A stretch of DNA of 50,735 bases from Flavobacteriales bacterium (GTDB lineage Bacteria > Bacteroidota > Bacteroidia > Flavobacteriales_D > Sanyastnellaceae). Where the stretch lies: assembly GCA_947456965.1 (NCBI GenBank), contig CANGTU010000020.1, positions 1 to 50,735 on the forward strand, in the 5' to 3' direction. Under the pieces are notes generated by a model. The model worked only from the letters and a program-made list of their open reading frames with translations. It was not told where the DNA came from and made no database searches. The position numbers were made by a program, and so were the translations under genes. This document shows positions 28,033 through 39,300 of this stretch, piece by piece; positions within the stretch are counted from its first letter, which is position 1; each line of letters starts with the position of its first letter.

Positions 28033-29616
28033 CTATTTATGCTTTTGCAACTGGCTCTTCCGGACACCATATCCGAAATAAATCAGGATACCGATGATCA
28101 TCCAGACCAGAGCCACTTTGAGTGTATTCGCATCGAGGGAGATGATCATCCCGCCACACACCAGTACGCCGAGAATGGGTACCAGCGGAACGAGTGGTGC
28201 CTTGAAGGGGCGCTTCAGGGCTGGCTCATTGCGTCGGAGCATCCAAACCCCAAGACTCACCAGAACGAAGGCAAACAAGGTACCGAAGGAGGTTAGGTCA
28301 CCGGCTACGCTTCCCGGCACAAAAGCCGCGAATAGCCCCACGAAAATGAAGAGGATCCAGTTGGACTTATACGGTGTGCGGAAGCGCGGATGAAGGTCGG
28401 AGAAGACGGATGGGAACAGGCCATCCCGCGACATAGAGAAGAATACGCGACTCTGCCCCATGAGCATGACCAGAATGACGGATGAGAAGCCCGCCAGAAT
28501 CGCCACCGTCACGGATGTCGCGAGCCAGCCATAGCCGGACATGTGCGCCTGAATAGCGTATGCCACGGAAGCCTCCTTGCCAGCTGTCTTGAACTCGGTC
28601 CAGTTCGCCACACCCGTGAGAACATGTGCAAACAGCACATACAACACGGTGCAGATCACCAGAGAGCCGAGAATGCCTATCGGCATATCCCGATTCGGGT
28701 TCTTGGCCTCCTGAGCAGCAGTGGATACGGCATCAAAGCCAATGAAGGCGAAGAAGACGATTGCTGCCCCCCCCAAAACTCCACCCCAACCCCATTCGAA
28801 GATGCCTTCGTGACCCGCGGTTCCCTCCGGAATGAGATAAGGCGTGTAGTTGCTGGAATCGATGAACTGGAATCCGACAACAATGAAGATGAGAACGATT
28901 GCCACCTTGATGAATACGATAACCGCATTGACGATGGCGCTCTCCTGCGTACCGCGGATGAGCAACAACGTGAGGGCAAGCAGAATCAGCAGCGCAGGCG
29001 CATTGATGATTCCGTTGGTGATGTGTGCGGTGTTCTGGATGGATTCCGGAAGCTTGGTGTACAGCTCCTCGCTGAGGGTGAGCGTGCCATTGCGAAGCGC
29101 AAGCGTATTGTCGTTGATCGCGAGCAATGCCGCATTAGCCGACTCCCCGGTGAACTCAATGAGTCGCTCAAACGGCGAGTGGCACCACTCATAGGGTATT
29201 CGCATCCCAATGAGGTTATTCAGGTATTCACTCCAGGCAATCGATACAGTAGCCGCGCCCAGCGCGTATTCCATGATCAGCGCCCAACCGATAATCCAGG
29301 CCACCAGTTCCCCCATAGTGACGTAGGCATACGTGTAGGCGCTTCCTGCGATGGGGAACATGGATGCAAACTCTGCGTAGCACAATCCAGCAAAAGCACA
29401 GCCGATGGCAGCCACTACGAACGATAAGGTCACCGCCGGACCGGCAGCTTCTGCAGATGCGGCGGCAGTGCGCACAAACAGGCCAGCGCCTATTATGGCA
29501 CCGATGCCGAGGAGAACAAGATTAAATGCCCCGAGGGATCGCTTTAGTCCTCCCTTCTCCCCTTCAGATTCCTGCAGCAGCAGTTGAAGAGGCTTCTTAG
29601 TCCAGATATTCGCCAT
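28033..29616 (-). CDS. APC-superfamily amino-acid permease
   Basis: The 527-residue inner-membrane protein has 12-14 hydrophobic helices. The first has the APC signature LLGIGAIIGAGLFVRTA (about residues 34-50) and the third CYAEFASMFPIAGSAYTYAY, as in cationic amino-acid transporters and YfnA-like permeases. The loop between helices five and six is enlarged (about 145-195) compared with short bacterial members. It should be a proton-coupled amino-acid importer or exchanger of unknown substrate. Confidence 0.9.
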   Translation of the reverse strand: MANIWTKKPLQLLLQESEGEKGGLKRSLGAFNLVLLGIGAIIGAGLFVRTAAASAEAAGPAVTLSFVVAAIGCAFAGLCYAEFASMFPIAGSAYTYAYVTMGELVAWIIGWALIMEYALGAATVSIAWSEYLNNLIGMRIPYEWCHSPFERLIEFTGESANAALLAINDNTLALRNGTLTLSEELYTKLPESIQNTAHITNGIINAPALLILLALTLLLIRGTQESAIVNAVIVFIKVAIVLIFIVVGFQFIDSSNYTPYLIPEGTAGHEGIFEWGWGGVLGGAAIVFFAFIGFDAVSTAAQEAKNPNRDMPIGILGSLVICTVLYVLFAHVLTGVANWTEFKTAGKEASVAYAIQAHMSGYGWLATSVTVAILAGFSSVILVMLMGQSRVFFSMSRDGLFPSVFSDLHPRFRTPYKSNWILFIFVGLFAAFVPGSVAGDLTSFGTLFAFVLVSLGVWMLRRNEPALKRPFKAPLVPLVPILGVLVCGGMIISLDANTLKVALVWMIIGILIYFGYGVRKSQLQKHK

Positions 29617-29675
29617 ACATATTAGTTTCAGGTCATGAAGCGCGGCACAATAATAAGACGGAACGCGCTACGCGC

Positions 29676-30977
29676 TCATTTCTTCTTTCCCTTGGGATTG
29701 GCGGGCTGCGGTGCTGTGGTTACTGGCGAAGCCGGAGCCGATACTTCGACTTTCAGCTTATCCCGAAGCCGGATGGTGGGAACTGCGAAGCCGATGCCCT
29801 CAATGCCGTAGCCCACATACTTGGCGCTCACAATCCCGATCAGCGTGCCATCCTTCGACACGAGGGCGCCGCCACTGTTGCCGCCATTGACTTTGGCATC
29901 CGTCTGGATCAGCGAGACTCCCTCGTATTCGCGGGTGCCGCTCACGATGCCCCTGCTTACCGACTGGGCAAGCAGGGTATCAGCCGGTGTGCCAATCACA
30001 AAAACGGTTTCACCGAGCTCTGCTTCGCGGTATGAAACCGGCAAGTGCCTGAGCCCGCTTTGCTCGGCCTTAAGCAATGCCAGATCACAATCAGGATGCT
30101 TACGCACCACTCGGGCAGCTGTTTCTCTGCCATCCATAAACTTGACTCTCACCTCTTCTGACTGTTCCACTACATGAAAGTTAGTCACCAGATAGCCATC
30201 GGCAGAAATCACACAGGCGCTTCCATGGCCGTCATCCGTGATGATGGTAGCCACTGCCTCTCGCCAGTCGTTCACCTTCGAAGATGGTGCGGATGATGTG
30301 AAAGATATCGGATCCAGCAAGTTCTCATCCACGAAATCGAATCCACCTCCGAAGGTGACCTTGGCCTTGACCTCTTCAGATGCGAGAAATTCGTGCACCA
30401 AGGCGTGCAGCATCAGGTCAACCTCGTCGTAAAGACCTTCAGCCCCAGGCAGGGCATCGCTCTCCTTAAAGAGCGTTTCCTTAATCAACGTTTTGCCGTA
30501 GTGCGAACGCAACTCAAAGTCGACGCTCATTTCCACATAACCGGCAGTATAGCCGGTCACCCGTTTGGGTTTGATCAGGTCAAAATGGATCTCCTGCACC
30601 GTGACCCAAAGTTTAAGCGAATTGCGGTAGTCCGGCAGAAAGTGCTCCGTGGTATCCAGGTAGTCCAGCTCCACGAGGTAGGATGTGACCTGTTCCTCCA
30701 TCTCGTTGCTGAACTCGATAAATTGTTTTTCATTGGTCAGGTTGCGAGAGGTGCGCCCTTTGCGCCGCATCGACTCGCTGGAATAAACCGATTCGGTGAG
30801 ATCTCCTTCCTCAAGTTCAACTACAGCGAGATCCACGGTGAGGTATTTTCCTCCCTCCGGTCGTTTAGCTTCCTGGACTGATTTCTTATCCTCCAGCAGG
30901 ACAGTGTTCACCTGAGCCTCGGCTGAACCGGCGGTCAGGATGAATGCAGCCAGGAAGGCAGCAGTTACGTTGCGCAT
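29676..30977 (-). CDS. Trypsin-like serine protease, active triad (third of three)
   Basis: The 433-residue secreted protein has a signal peptide (1-22), a roughly 200-residue N-terminal domain of mixed strands, and an S1C/HtrA-type protease domain without PDZ (about 240-415). The catalytic triad is intact: His 268 in VTNFHVV, Asp 298 in PDCDLALLK and Ser 368 in GGNSGGAL. The C-terminus is a short Pro/Lys tail. It starts two bases after the stop of the inactive paralogue, so it is the last gene of a three-protease operon. Confidence 0.85.
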   Translation of the reverse strand: MRNVTAAFLAAFILTAGSAEAQVNTVLLEDKKSVQEAKRPEGGKYLTVDLAVVELEEGDLTESVYSSESMRRKGRTSRNLTNEKQFIEFSNEMEEQVTSYLVELDYLDTTEHFLPDYRNSLKLWVTVQEIHFDLIKPKRVTGYTAGYVEMSVDFELRSHYGKTLIKETLFKESDALPGAEGLYDEVDLMLHALVHEFLASEEVKAKVTFGGGFDFVDENLLDPISFTSSAPSSKVNDWREAVATIITDDGHGSACVISADGYLVTNFHVVEQSEEVRVKFMDGRETAARVVRKHPDCDLALLKAEQSGLRHLPVSYREAELGETVFVIGTPADTLLAQSVSRGIVSGTREYEGVSLIQTDAKVNGGNSGGALVSKDGTLIGIVSAKYVGYGIEGIGFAVPTIRLRDKLKVEVSAPASPVTTAPQPANPKGKKK

Positions 30978-30979
30978 AC

Positions 30980-32527
30980 TCAGTTGATATATTGAATCTT
31001 GAGACGTTGAAGGATATCGGCAGACGAAACGGCGAAGGACAATCCCTCGATACCATGTCCGGTATATTTCTCATTCACCAGTCCGATGAGCTCACCTTTC
31101 TGGTTGATCAGCGGACTGCCATTGGCACCCCGGCTTATCTTCACATCAGTCTGGAGAAATACCACACCATTTTCAGTTCGCTCGGCACTGATGATACCGG
31201 TGGTCAGGCTTTGCGACAGTTTCCGGCTGACGGGCGTTCCTACGGAAAACACTTCATCACCGATCTGGTGAGAGCGGTCCGCCAACGGACGCAGGAAGGC
31301 GGTGCCTGACGTATCTGCTTTCAGCAGGACTGTATTCGTGTAGGGATCGGCACGCAGCACCTGGGCTGGGTGGATGCGTCCATTTGAAAACTGAACATTT
31401 ATTTTTTCCTTTTGCCCCACAATCCGGTAGGTGCATAGGATGTGACCTTCGGGCGAGATCACACATCCGCTTGCGTGTGCATTCTTGTTGATAAGGGTCA
31501 CCTGACTCTTCACGATTTCTTCTTTTCGGGAAATGGTCTTGTTACCTCCCCCTGGAAGATCAATCCGGTCGAGCTGATCAAAAACACGTTGCTGAACACC
31601 TGCCAATTGCTGCTGCAGTTCCTGAAATCCCGGATCATCCGTCAGGATGATGATAGCGTGATACATCGCATCCTCAAAACTATCGGAATAGCCCTCACCC
31701 GTGTTGCTGAATACCTGAGACTCTCCGGTCACAGAATGCGTGTAGAGCTCCCGGCCAAAAATATCACGCACGATCCAGTCCATTTCAAGCACGCGACGGT
31801 GACAGATACCGCTCACTTCATGGATCACGAACTCCTTCATTCTCGCATCCAGCAGCAAATGCTTTTCATACTCCGCGAAGAGACTGGGAGACGATGCCTG
31901 ATAGCCCAGTTCGCTCAGGATGTTATCCACCCGATCTTCAATAACCAGGGTATCCACACGATCGCGGTCCAGCGGTGGAACGCGTTTGCCGGAAGATGCC
32001 TTCACGAATTGCTTCCCCTTGTCATATTGCACTTCGTACTGCTCCTCCACGGCCAGGGTGTCCAGACTGGGGTGGGCCCACAGACGAAAGGATGGCGTGG
32101 AATTCATCTTCAGTTTTTCCATCTCACCGATCACCAGCGTCTTCTTGTGCCGCTTATTGGCTGCCATGCAGTCGATGGCAAAAATGGCTGCATACGGTGC
32201 AAAAACCTCCGGTTCAGAAGGGCCCACTGCAATGGCCGAAACCATCAGGGAACCGCTTACGAGCAGAGCCGGATTGATCTGCGACGGGAAAAGCAACTCG
32301 GACCTGGTGCGGTGGCCGTAGCGGTATGCGGTCACGACTACCGGTCTCTTGCGCCACACGAAAAGTTTATCACCTTCTATAACGGACTGTCCGTTAATAA
32401 ACACGGAGGCATTGGTTGTCATCGATGTTGCCGAAACGGTTTGCATAGGAAACCATACAGCACATCCCGATAGCAGGAGCAACAATCCAAGCAGAACAGG
32501 AAATACAAATCGATTCATCCGACTCAT
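30980..32527 (-). CDS. Inactive trypsin-like lipoprotein (pseudoprotease, second of three)
   Basis: The 515-residue lipoprotein (lipobox LLSGC, Cys 22) has a PEGA-like N-terminal strand unit (SVFINGQSVIEG), a second hydrophobic stretch (about 85-115), a middle domain with EMDWIVRDIFGREL and FEDAMYHAIIILTDD, and a trypsin-like C-terminal domain clearly homologous to its neighbours (QTDVKISRG, GIEGLSFAVS). All three catalytic positions are changed: His to Arg 368, Asp to Asn 398 and Ser to Asn 469. It cannot be a serine protease and may regulate, scaffold or sense for the active ones. Confidence 0.85.
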   Translation of the reverse strand: MSRMNRFVFPVLLGLLLLLSGCAVWFPMQTVSATSMTTNASVFINGQSVIEGDKLFVWRKRPVVVTAYRYGHRTRSELLFPSQINPALLVSGSLMVSAIAVGPSEPEVFAPYAAIFAIDCMAANKRHKKTLVIGEMEKLKMNSTPSFRLWAHPSLDTLAVEEQYEVQYDKGKQFVKASSGKRVPPLDRDRVDTLVIEDRVDNILSELGYQASSPSLFAEYEKHLLLDARMKEFVIHEVSGICHRRVLEMDWIVRDIFGRELYTHSVTGESQVFSNTGEGYSDSFEDAMYHAIIILTDDPGFQELQQQLAGVQQRVFDQLDRIDLPGGGNKTISRKEEIVKSQVTLINKNAHASGCVISPEGHILCTYRIVGQKEKINVQFSNGRIHPAQVLRADPYTNTVLLKADTSGTAFLRPLADRSHQIGDEVFSVGTPVSRKLSQSLTTGIISAERTENGVVFLQTDVKISRGANGSPLINQKGELIGLVNEKYTGHGIEGLSFAVSSADILQRLKIQYIN

Positions 32528-32530
32528 TAT

Positions 32531-33994
32531 TTAGTTGAAATCAATATTCAGACGTTCGTAGATATAGCCCGCAGGAACAGCAAAACCGACACCTTCCACC
32601 ACAGATCCGAATGCCTTGGAACTCACCACACCGATGAATTTTCCGGAGGCGCTGACGAGCGCACCGCCGCTATTGCCAGGGCTCACATTTGCATCGGTCT
32701 GGATGTAATCCCGTCCATGGGCCTGCCGCACTGCACTCACAATACCACGGGTAATGGTTTGCCCGAGCGCAGCGTCAGCCGGTGTTCCGATCGCCAACAC
32801 GGGCTCACCCAGAGCCGGATTATAGCTGCGTTCTGGCCTGAGGCAGCTCAGCCCGGTTTCCTCAATCTTCAGCAATGCCAGATCACATACCGGATCTGTA
32901 CGCAATACGGTAGCCCGATGCGTCTTTCCGCTATTCAGCTCAACCATGAGGGTATCGCCTTGACCGTCGCCGCTCACGTGGTAGTTGGTGACGATATAGC
33001 CATCGGGTGAAATAATGCATCCGCTGCCATGGGCCTCGCCCCGCTTGATGGTGACGCAGGCAGATCGCTGAGCGGAAAGGGTTGAAGGAACACTACCCGG
33101 ACGGATGCTGATGATCTCTCGCTGGCCGATGGCAGCAAGCTCATCCTTTCGTTCGTTGAGTTTCTTCCGGAAATCTTCATCCCGAAGGAGCAGTACCATG
33201 GCCTCCTCCAGCGCATCCTCGAAGATGGAGCTAGGGAGATAGCCGAGGAGTGAGGAGGATGTGTTTTCCATGTAGTACAATGCACCCATGCGGGCAGGCA
33301 TCGGATTGCTTACACTCTTGAAGGATTGTTCCGTCACAACGCCGTCGAAATAATCGCGGATCACCCACCGGGTGCGCACAATCATGACTCCATAGCCGCC
33401 CGCCGAATATTCCGTGAGTTCAATGGACTCAACAACCGCCGAAATGCGCAGCTCGCTGGAATAATCCGTGAAGAACTCCTCGTCATCCTGATTCGATTCA
33501 TCGAGCATCTTCATGCGATTAAAAATCTCCTTCAGGATGCTCGCCTCGCCCTGATTCTGACTCTCGAACGCATCGGAGCTGGAACGGTCAAACAGGGCCT
33601 TATCCGGCGACTTCGCGGCCCGGAGTTCATTCTCGTAGCGTTTGAGCCGGATTGCCCCTTTGGGGATGTCAAAACTCAGGCTTCCCGGAGAGAGCGTGTG
33701 CATAAGATCCTTGACAACCGGATAGGGATCCAGCGCATCAATGGAGAATCCATTCCGGACCAGTTCGGGCGAGCCGGTGGCCACAACGCTTCTGGGGCGG
33801 TGGCCCTCCTTGGTGGCCCGGAGCAATTTGGATGTGCCGCTCTTCAGAGGAATGGAGCCTGAAACAACGCGGCCATCTTTATCCGTAATCTCTGCTCCTT
33901 CAGTTTCGCAGGAAACCCGCACTGTTTGGGCATGAACGCCGGCAAATAAAAGGGTAAAAAAAAGGGTAAAAAGGAATATCAGTCGTGGGAACAT
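32531..33994 (-). CDS. Trypsin-like serine protease, active triad (first of three)
   Basis: The 487-residue secreted protein has a signal peptide (1-22), a PEGA-like segment (about 23-70, ATKEGHRPRSV), a long middle domain with TRWVIRDYFDGVV and IFEDALEEAMVLLLRDEDF, and an S1C-like protease domain (about 305-487) without PDZ. The triad is intact: His 339 in VTNYHV, Asp 371 in VCDLALLK and Ser 442 in SPGNSGGAL. It is the first gene of the operon; three bases separate it from the inactive paralogue. Confidence 0.85.
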   Translation of the reverse strand: MFPRLIFLFTLFFTLLFAGVHAQTVRVSCETEGAEITDKDGRVVSGSIPLKSGTSKLLRATKEGHRPRSVVATGSPELVRNGFSIDALDPYPVVKDLMHTLSPGSLSFDIPKGAIRLKRYENELRAAKSPDKALFDRSSSDAFESQNQGEASILKEIFNRMKMLDESNQDDEEFFTDYSSELRISAVVESIELTEYSAGGYGVMIVRTRWVIRDYFDGVVTEQSFKSVSNPMPARMGALYYMENTSSSLLGYLPSSIFEDALEEAMVLLLRDEDFRKKLNERKDELAAIGQREIISIRPGSVPSTLSAQRSACVTIKRGEAHGSGCIISPDGYIVTNYHVSGDGQGDTLMVELNSGKTHRATVLRTDPVCDLALLKIEETGLSCLRPERSYNPALGEPVLAIGTPADAALGQTITRGIVSAVRQAHGRDYIQTDANVSPGNSGGALVSASGKFIGVVSSKAFGSVVEGVGFAVPAGYIYERLNIDFN

Positions 33995-34001
33995 AGGCGG
34001 T

Positions 34002-34010
34002 CAAAGGTTA
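34002..34010 (-). promoter_or_regulatory. Candidate promoter of the protease operon
   Basis: TAACCTTTG on the minus strand is a near match to TAnnTTTG (one extra base) and ends seven bases before the ATG of the first protease gene. Confidence 0.4.
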
Positions 34011-34218
34011 GCACTTCCGGCCCTGCTTCGCTGCGTTCAGGCTGCTCGCTTCATAAGGCTGTCCAACACAACAGCCTCATTACATATAGCCTCCGGCGCG
34101 ATGAAAACCCGGATTTGAGGCGTAAATATACCAAGCAAGCAGGAATTGCCCAAGGCGAGGTTGAACAATGGCACTGACTCCGTGTTATTTCTCCGCCTGA
34201 TTAACCGGGTATCTGCGC

Positions 34219-34896
34219 ATGACACTTCCCAACTCTCCGCTCATGATTTCCATTGATGAAATGGGTGATGAGCATGTAATGACCTCGGTGGATACTCCGC
34301 TGCGTCCGGACGCCTTCGACATGGGCGATGAAGAAAAAATGGAGCGGATCGCTCATCACTTCCGCGCTATCATGGAGACCCTTGGTCTTGACCTGTCCGA
34401 TGACAGTCTTGCAGGAACGCCCAAGCGCGTGGCCAAGATGTATGTCCGCGAAATCTTCAGCGGACTTGATCCTGCGAATAAGCCAGAGATCCGGTTGTTT
34501 GAGAACAAATACCAATACCGGGAGATGCTCGTGGAGAAGAACATCACATTTTTCTCTAATTGTGAGCATCACTTTGTACCCATTATCGGCAAGGCCCATA
34601 TTGCCTATATCTCGTCCGGTAAGGTGATCGGTCTTTCCAAGCTCAACAGGATCGTGGAATACTACGCTCGTCGCCCTCAGGTTCAGGAGCGGCTGACCAT
34701 GCAGATTGCCCAGGCGCTCGGCGAGGCGCTCGGCACGGATGATGTTGCTGTGCTCATCGATGCTGAGCATCTGTGTGTGAGCAGCCGCGGTGTGCGCGAC
34801 GTGAACAGCAGTACCGTGACCAGCCATTACTCCGGTCGGTTTGAAGACGAGGCCGTGCGCCGCGAGTTCCTCGCGCACATCGATCGGCGCGATTGA
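34219..34896 (+). CDS. folE: GTP cyclohydrolase I
   Basis: FolE converts GTP to 7,8-dihydroneopterin triphosphate, the first step to folate and to the deazapurine made by QueE. The 225-residue protein shows the zinc site FFSNCEHHFVPIIGKAHIAY split over two strands with Cys and His ligands, the second zinc cysteine in AEHLCVSSRGV, and KLNRIVEYYARRPQVQERLT. An ATG at 34243 could also be the start; the core begins after residue 35. Confidence 0.95.
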   Translation: MTLPNSPLMISIDEMGDEHVMTSVDTPLRPDAFDMGDEEKMERIAHHFRAIMETLGLDLSDDSLAGTPKRVAKMYVREIFSGLDPANKPEIRLFENKYQYREMLVEKNITFFSNCEHHFVPIIGKAHIAYISSGKVIGLSKLNRIVEYYARRPQVQERLTMQIAQALGEALGTDDVAVLIDAEHLCVSSRGVRDVNSSTVTSHYSGRFEDEAVRREFLAHIDRRD

Positions 34897-34906
34897 CTTT
34901 CCGCTT

Positions 34907-34914
34907 TATCTTGG
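34907..34914 (+). promoter_or_regulatory. Candidate -7 element of the di-haem oxidoreductase gene
   Basis: TATCTTGG differs from TAnnTTTG at one base and ends four bases before the ATG at 34919. Confidence 0.45.
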
Positions 34915-34918
34915 TAGC

Positions 34919-36295
34919 ATGATTCACCGGGAAACCGTCCAGGTGGCTGCGTTGCTCACCGCGTCATGGATGTTGCTTTACGCGTGTTCGCGTCCGGACG
35001 ATGAATCAGGTGCGCCCCGTGATCCTGAGTACTACGCCGGTGGTCTGAATACCACATGGGAGTCAGGCCCTCAGGCTTACCGCATTCCCTCTCCTTATCT
35101 TGGGGCTGCAGCGCTGGCGGACCACCAGTCAGGAGATTTTCTCTTTCACTCTGCGTTCGAAGAGCAAAGCGGGCTTGGCCCCCTGTTCATCCAGAGCAGT
35201 TGCGAATCATGCCACCGGATGAATGGCAGGTCGCATCCGCCTTTTGACAAGGGCGACAACAGCACGGGTTTTCTCCTTCGACTTAGTCTGGCTGGTGAAA
35301 GCGAGTTCGGCGGACCGCTGGGGGTTCCTGGTTTTGGCACTCAGCTTCAGACGGAAGGCGCAGGTGGCAATGCGGCGGAGGGGCGATTCATTGTGCTCTT
35401 TGATAATGTGCCGGTGACTTATCCGGATGGCACGGTCACCACACTCCGCCAGCCCTACTACACGTTCTTTGATACATATCAGGAACTGCCCGCCGATCTC
35501 CTCCGCTCCGGGCGCAATGCTCCGGCGCTTATCGGACTTGGCCTGCTGGAGGCCATTCCTGAAGAAGACATCCTGGCTCTGGAAGATCCGTCGGATGCCG
35601 ATGAGGACTACATTTCAGGAATTGCCAACAGAGTCTGGAATCCGGAAACAGGCCTGCCGGGTATCGGAAGGTTTGGCTGGAAGGCCGGCACAGCATCCCT
35701 CATTCAGCAAACGGCAGATGCCTTCCATCAGGACATGGGCATCACCTCGGAGACCTTGTTTCCTGTTGAGGCCTGCATTGGTCAATCCAATTGCGCAGGA
35801 ACTTCCGGGACGCCTGATGTGAGTTTGGAGGCGGTGCGCCTCACGGCCTTTTATCTGAAGACGCTGGCTGTGCCCGCGCGCCGGGGACTGGATCGTCCGG
35901 AGGTTCAGCGGGGCAAGCAGCTCTTTCATTCCATCGGCTGCGCCGGATGCCACGTACCCGAGTGGAAAACGGGGTTATCATCTTTGCACGTGCTCTCCAG
36001 TCAGACCATTTATCCATACACGGACCTGCTGATCCATGACCTCGGCGAAGGCCTGGGCGATGGAAGGCCGGAGTATCTGGCGAGTGCCAACGACTGGCGG
36101 ACTCAACCATTGTGGGGTATCGGACTGGCCGAATTGGTCAATCCCGATGGTACGTATTTGCACGATGGCCGGGCGCGTACCCTGGAAGAAGCCATCCTTT
36201 GGCATGGCGGCGAAGCGCTCTGGAGCCGCAATGACTTTATGGCCCTGTCAGCTGAAGATCGCGATGCTGTGATTGCCTTCCTGAGGTCCTTATAG
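34919..36295 (+). CDS. Di-haem oxidoreductase-family (DUF1111) lipoprotein
   Basis: The 458-residue lipoprotein (LLYACS) has two c-type haem motifs, CESCH (about residue 99) and CAGCH (about residue 343), in the arrangement of the DUF1111/di-haem oxidoreductase family related to bacterial cytochrome c peroxidases. Other hallmarks are RNAPALIGLGLLEAIPEEDI, FGWKAGTASLIQQTADAF and the closing LHDGRARTLEEAILWHGGEA, a peroxidase-like helix. Its substrate is unknown; some relatives sit with iron-uptake genes, which are not seen here. Confidence 0.88.
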   Translation: MIHRETVQVAALLTASWMLLYACSRPDDESGAPRDPEYYAGGLNTTWESGPQAYRIPSPYLGAAALADHQSGDFLFHSAFEEQSGLGPLFIQSSCESCHRMNGRSHPPFDKGDNSTGFLLRLSLAGESEFGGPLGVPGFGTQLQTEGAGGNAAEGRFIVLFDNVPVTYPDGTVTTLRQPYYTFFDTYQELPADLLRSGRNAPALIGLGLLEAIPEEDILALEDPSDADEDYISGIANRVWNPETGLPGIGRFGWKAGTASLIQQTADAFHQDMGITSETLFPVEACIGQSNCAGTSGTPDVSLEAVRLTAFYLKTLAVPARRGLDRPEVQRGKQLFHSIGCAGCHVPEWKTGLSSLHVLSSQTIYPYTDLLIHDLGEGLGDGRPEYLASANDWRTQPLWGIGLAELVNPDGTYLHDGRARTLEEAILWHGGEALWSRNDFMALSAEDRDAVIAFLRSL

Positions 36296-36350
36296 CCGCA
36301 CTGTTACAGCCCCTGGTCCTTTCCGTTCGGGAGCCATGGGCACATTCCCG

Positions 36351-36358
36351 TAGCTTTG
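36351..36358 (+). promoter_or_regulatory. -7 promoter element of the ICMT-like gene
   Basis: TAGCTTTG fits TAnnTTTG and ends four bases before the ATG at 36363. Confidence 0.6.
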
Positions 36359-36362
36359 CCGC

Positions 36363-37124
36363 ATGGCACTCATTGAAGAAATGGACAAGTCAGGCAATTG
36401 GCTCTTCCGCTGGAGGAGTTTTCTTCCTCTTGTATTGTATGCAGCGGCAGCGTTGGTGATCGTGCTGGAATCCGACCGCGATATGCCATTGTTCGATCCG
36501 GCGTGGGCGGCAGTATGCCTGGGTGTTTCAATGCTCGGACAAGCCATACGTGTGATTACGATCGGGTACACACCCAAGGGTACATCAGGACGCAACACCA
36601 AGGAAGGTCAGGTGGCCGAAGTGCTCAATACCAAGGGCATTTACTCCACCGTTCGCCATCCGCTCTATCTGGGCAATTTCTTTATGTGGATGGGCATCAT
36701 CCTCTACGTGGGTAACTGGTGGTTTGCTTTGGTATGCGCGCTGTTGTTCTGGCTCTACTATGAGCGCATCATGTTTGCAGAAGAATATTTTCTCCGCGGG
36801 AAGTTCGGGCAGGTTTATCTGGACTGGTCATCGCGCACACCGGCATTCTGGCCGTCAATCGGAAACTGGCAATCAGCCGGCTGGCATTTCTCTGTGCGCA
36901 ATGTGCTCAAACGCGAATACAGTGGTTTTTTTGCTGTGTTTCTGTCGTTTGCCCTGTTGGATGCCATGAAGAATGTGATCCACACTGGTTACTCCGGTTG
37001 GATTTCGTTGCTTCATCCCTTCTGGATGTGGGGCCTTGCGGGCGCTGCCCTGGTGTTCATCTTGCTCCGCACCCTGAAAAAGGGCACTGGCTTGCTCAAT
37101 GAGCGGGAACGGGAGTACGTCTGA
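36363..37124 (+). CDS. ICMT/PEMT-like membrane methyltransferase
   Basis: The 253-residue protein has about six membrane helices and the isoprenylcysteine/phospholipid methyltransferase motif GIYSTVRHPLYLGNFFMWMG (about residues 92-111), followed by EEYFLRGKFGQVYLDW, the SAM-binding carboxy-terminal block. In Leptospira, LmtA of this broad type methylates the lipid A 1-phosphate, so a lipid A or phospholipid substrate is possible, but sequence alone does not decide. Its end is 11 bases from the convergent gyrB stop. Confidence 0.8.
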   Translation: MALIEEMDKSGNWLFRWRSFLPLVLYAAAALVIVLESDRDMPLFDPAWAAVCLGVSMLGQAIRVITIGYTPKGTSGRNTKEGQVAEVLNTKGIYSTVRHPLYLGNFFMWMGIILYVGNWWFALVCALLFWLYYERIMFAEEYFLRGKFGQVYLDWSSRTPAFWPSIGNWQSAGWHFSVRNVLKREYSGFFAVFLSFALLDAMKNVIHTGYSGWISLLHPFWMWGLAGAALVFILLRTLKKGTGLLNEREREYV

Positions 37125-37135
37125 GTGCTGCTGAA

Positions 37136-39127
<1,992 letters not shown>

Positions 39128-39150
39128 TCAGATCGTTTGTTCAGGCCATT

Positions 39151-39178
39151 AAAAAAGGCCGTCGAAACAGCCTTTTTC
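39151..39178 (-). terminator. Terminator-like hairpin in the gyrB leader
   Basis: AAAAAGGC and GCCTTTTT form an 8-base stem around a 10-base loop, followed on the minus strand by a T run. It lies after the barrel gene (39301) but also just downstream of the predicted gyrB -7 element, so it may be the upstream operon's terminator or an attenuator in gyrB mRNA. Confidence 0.6.
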
Positions 39179-39187
39179 AAGTGAGAA

Positions 39188-39195
39188 CAAATGTA
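39188..39195 (-). promoter_or_regulatory. gyrB -7 promoter element
   Basis: TACATTTG on the minus strand fits TAnnTTTG. A TTTG-like -33 (within TATTTGCG) lies about 22 bases upstream. The transcript would start just before the leader hairpin. Confidence 0.55.
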
Positions 39196-39300
39196 GTTCA
39201 ACCCTGCGCCAATCGCGCAAATAACCAGGCGCAGGCGAGTGGATTTTTGTTAACAATTCGCCCCCATTCCCGGGGTGGCCTGGGATGCCTTCCCGGCCGG

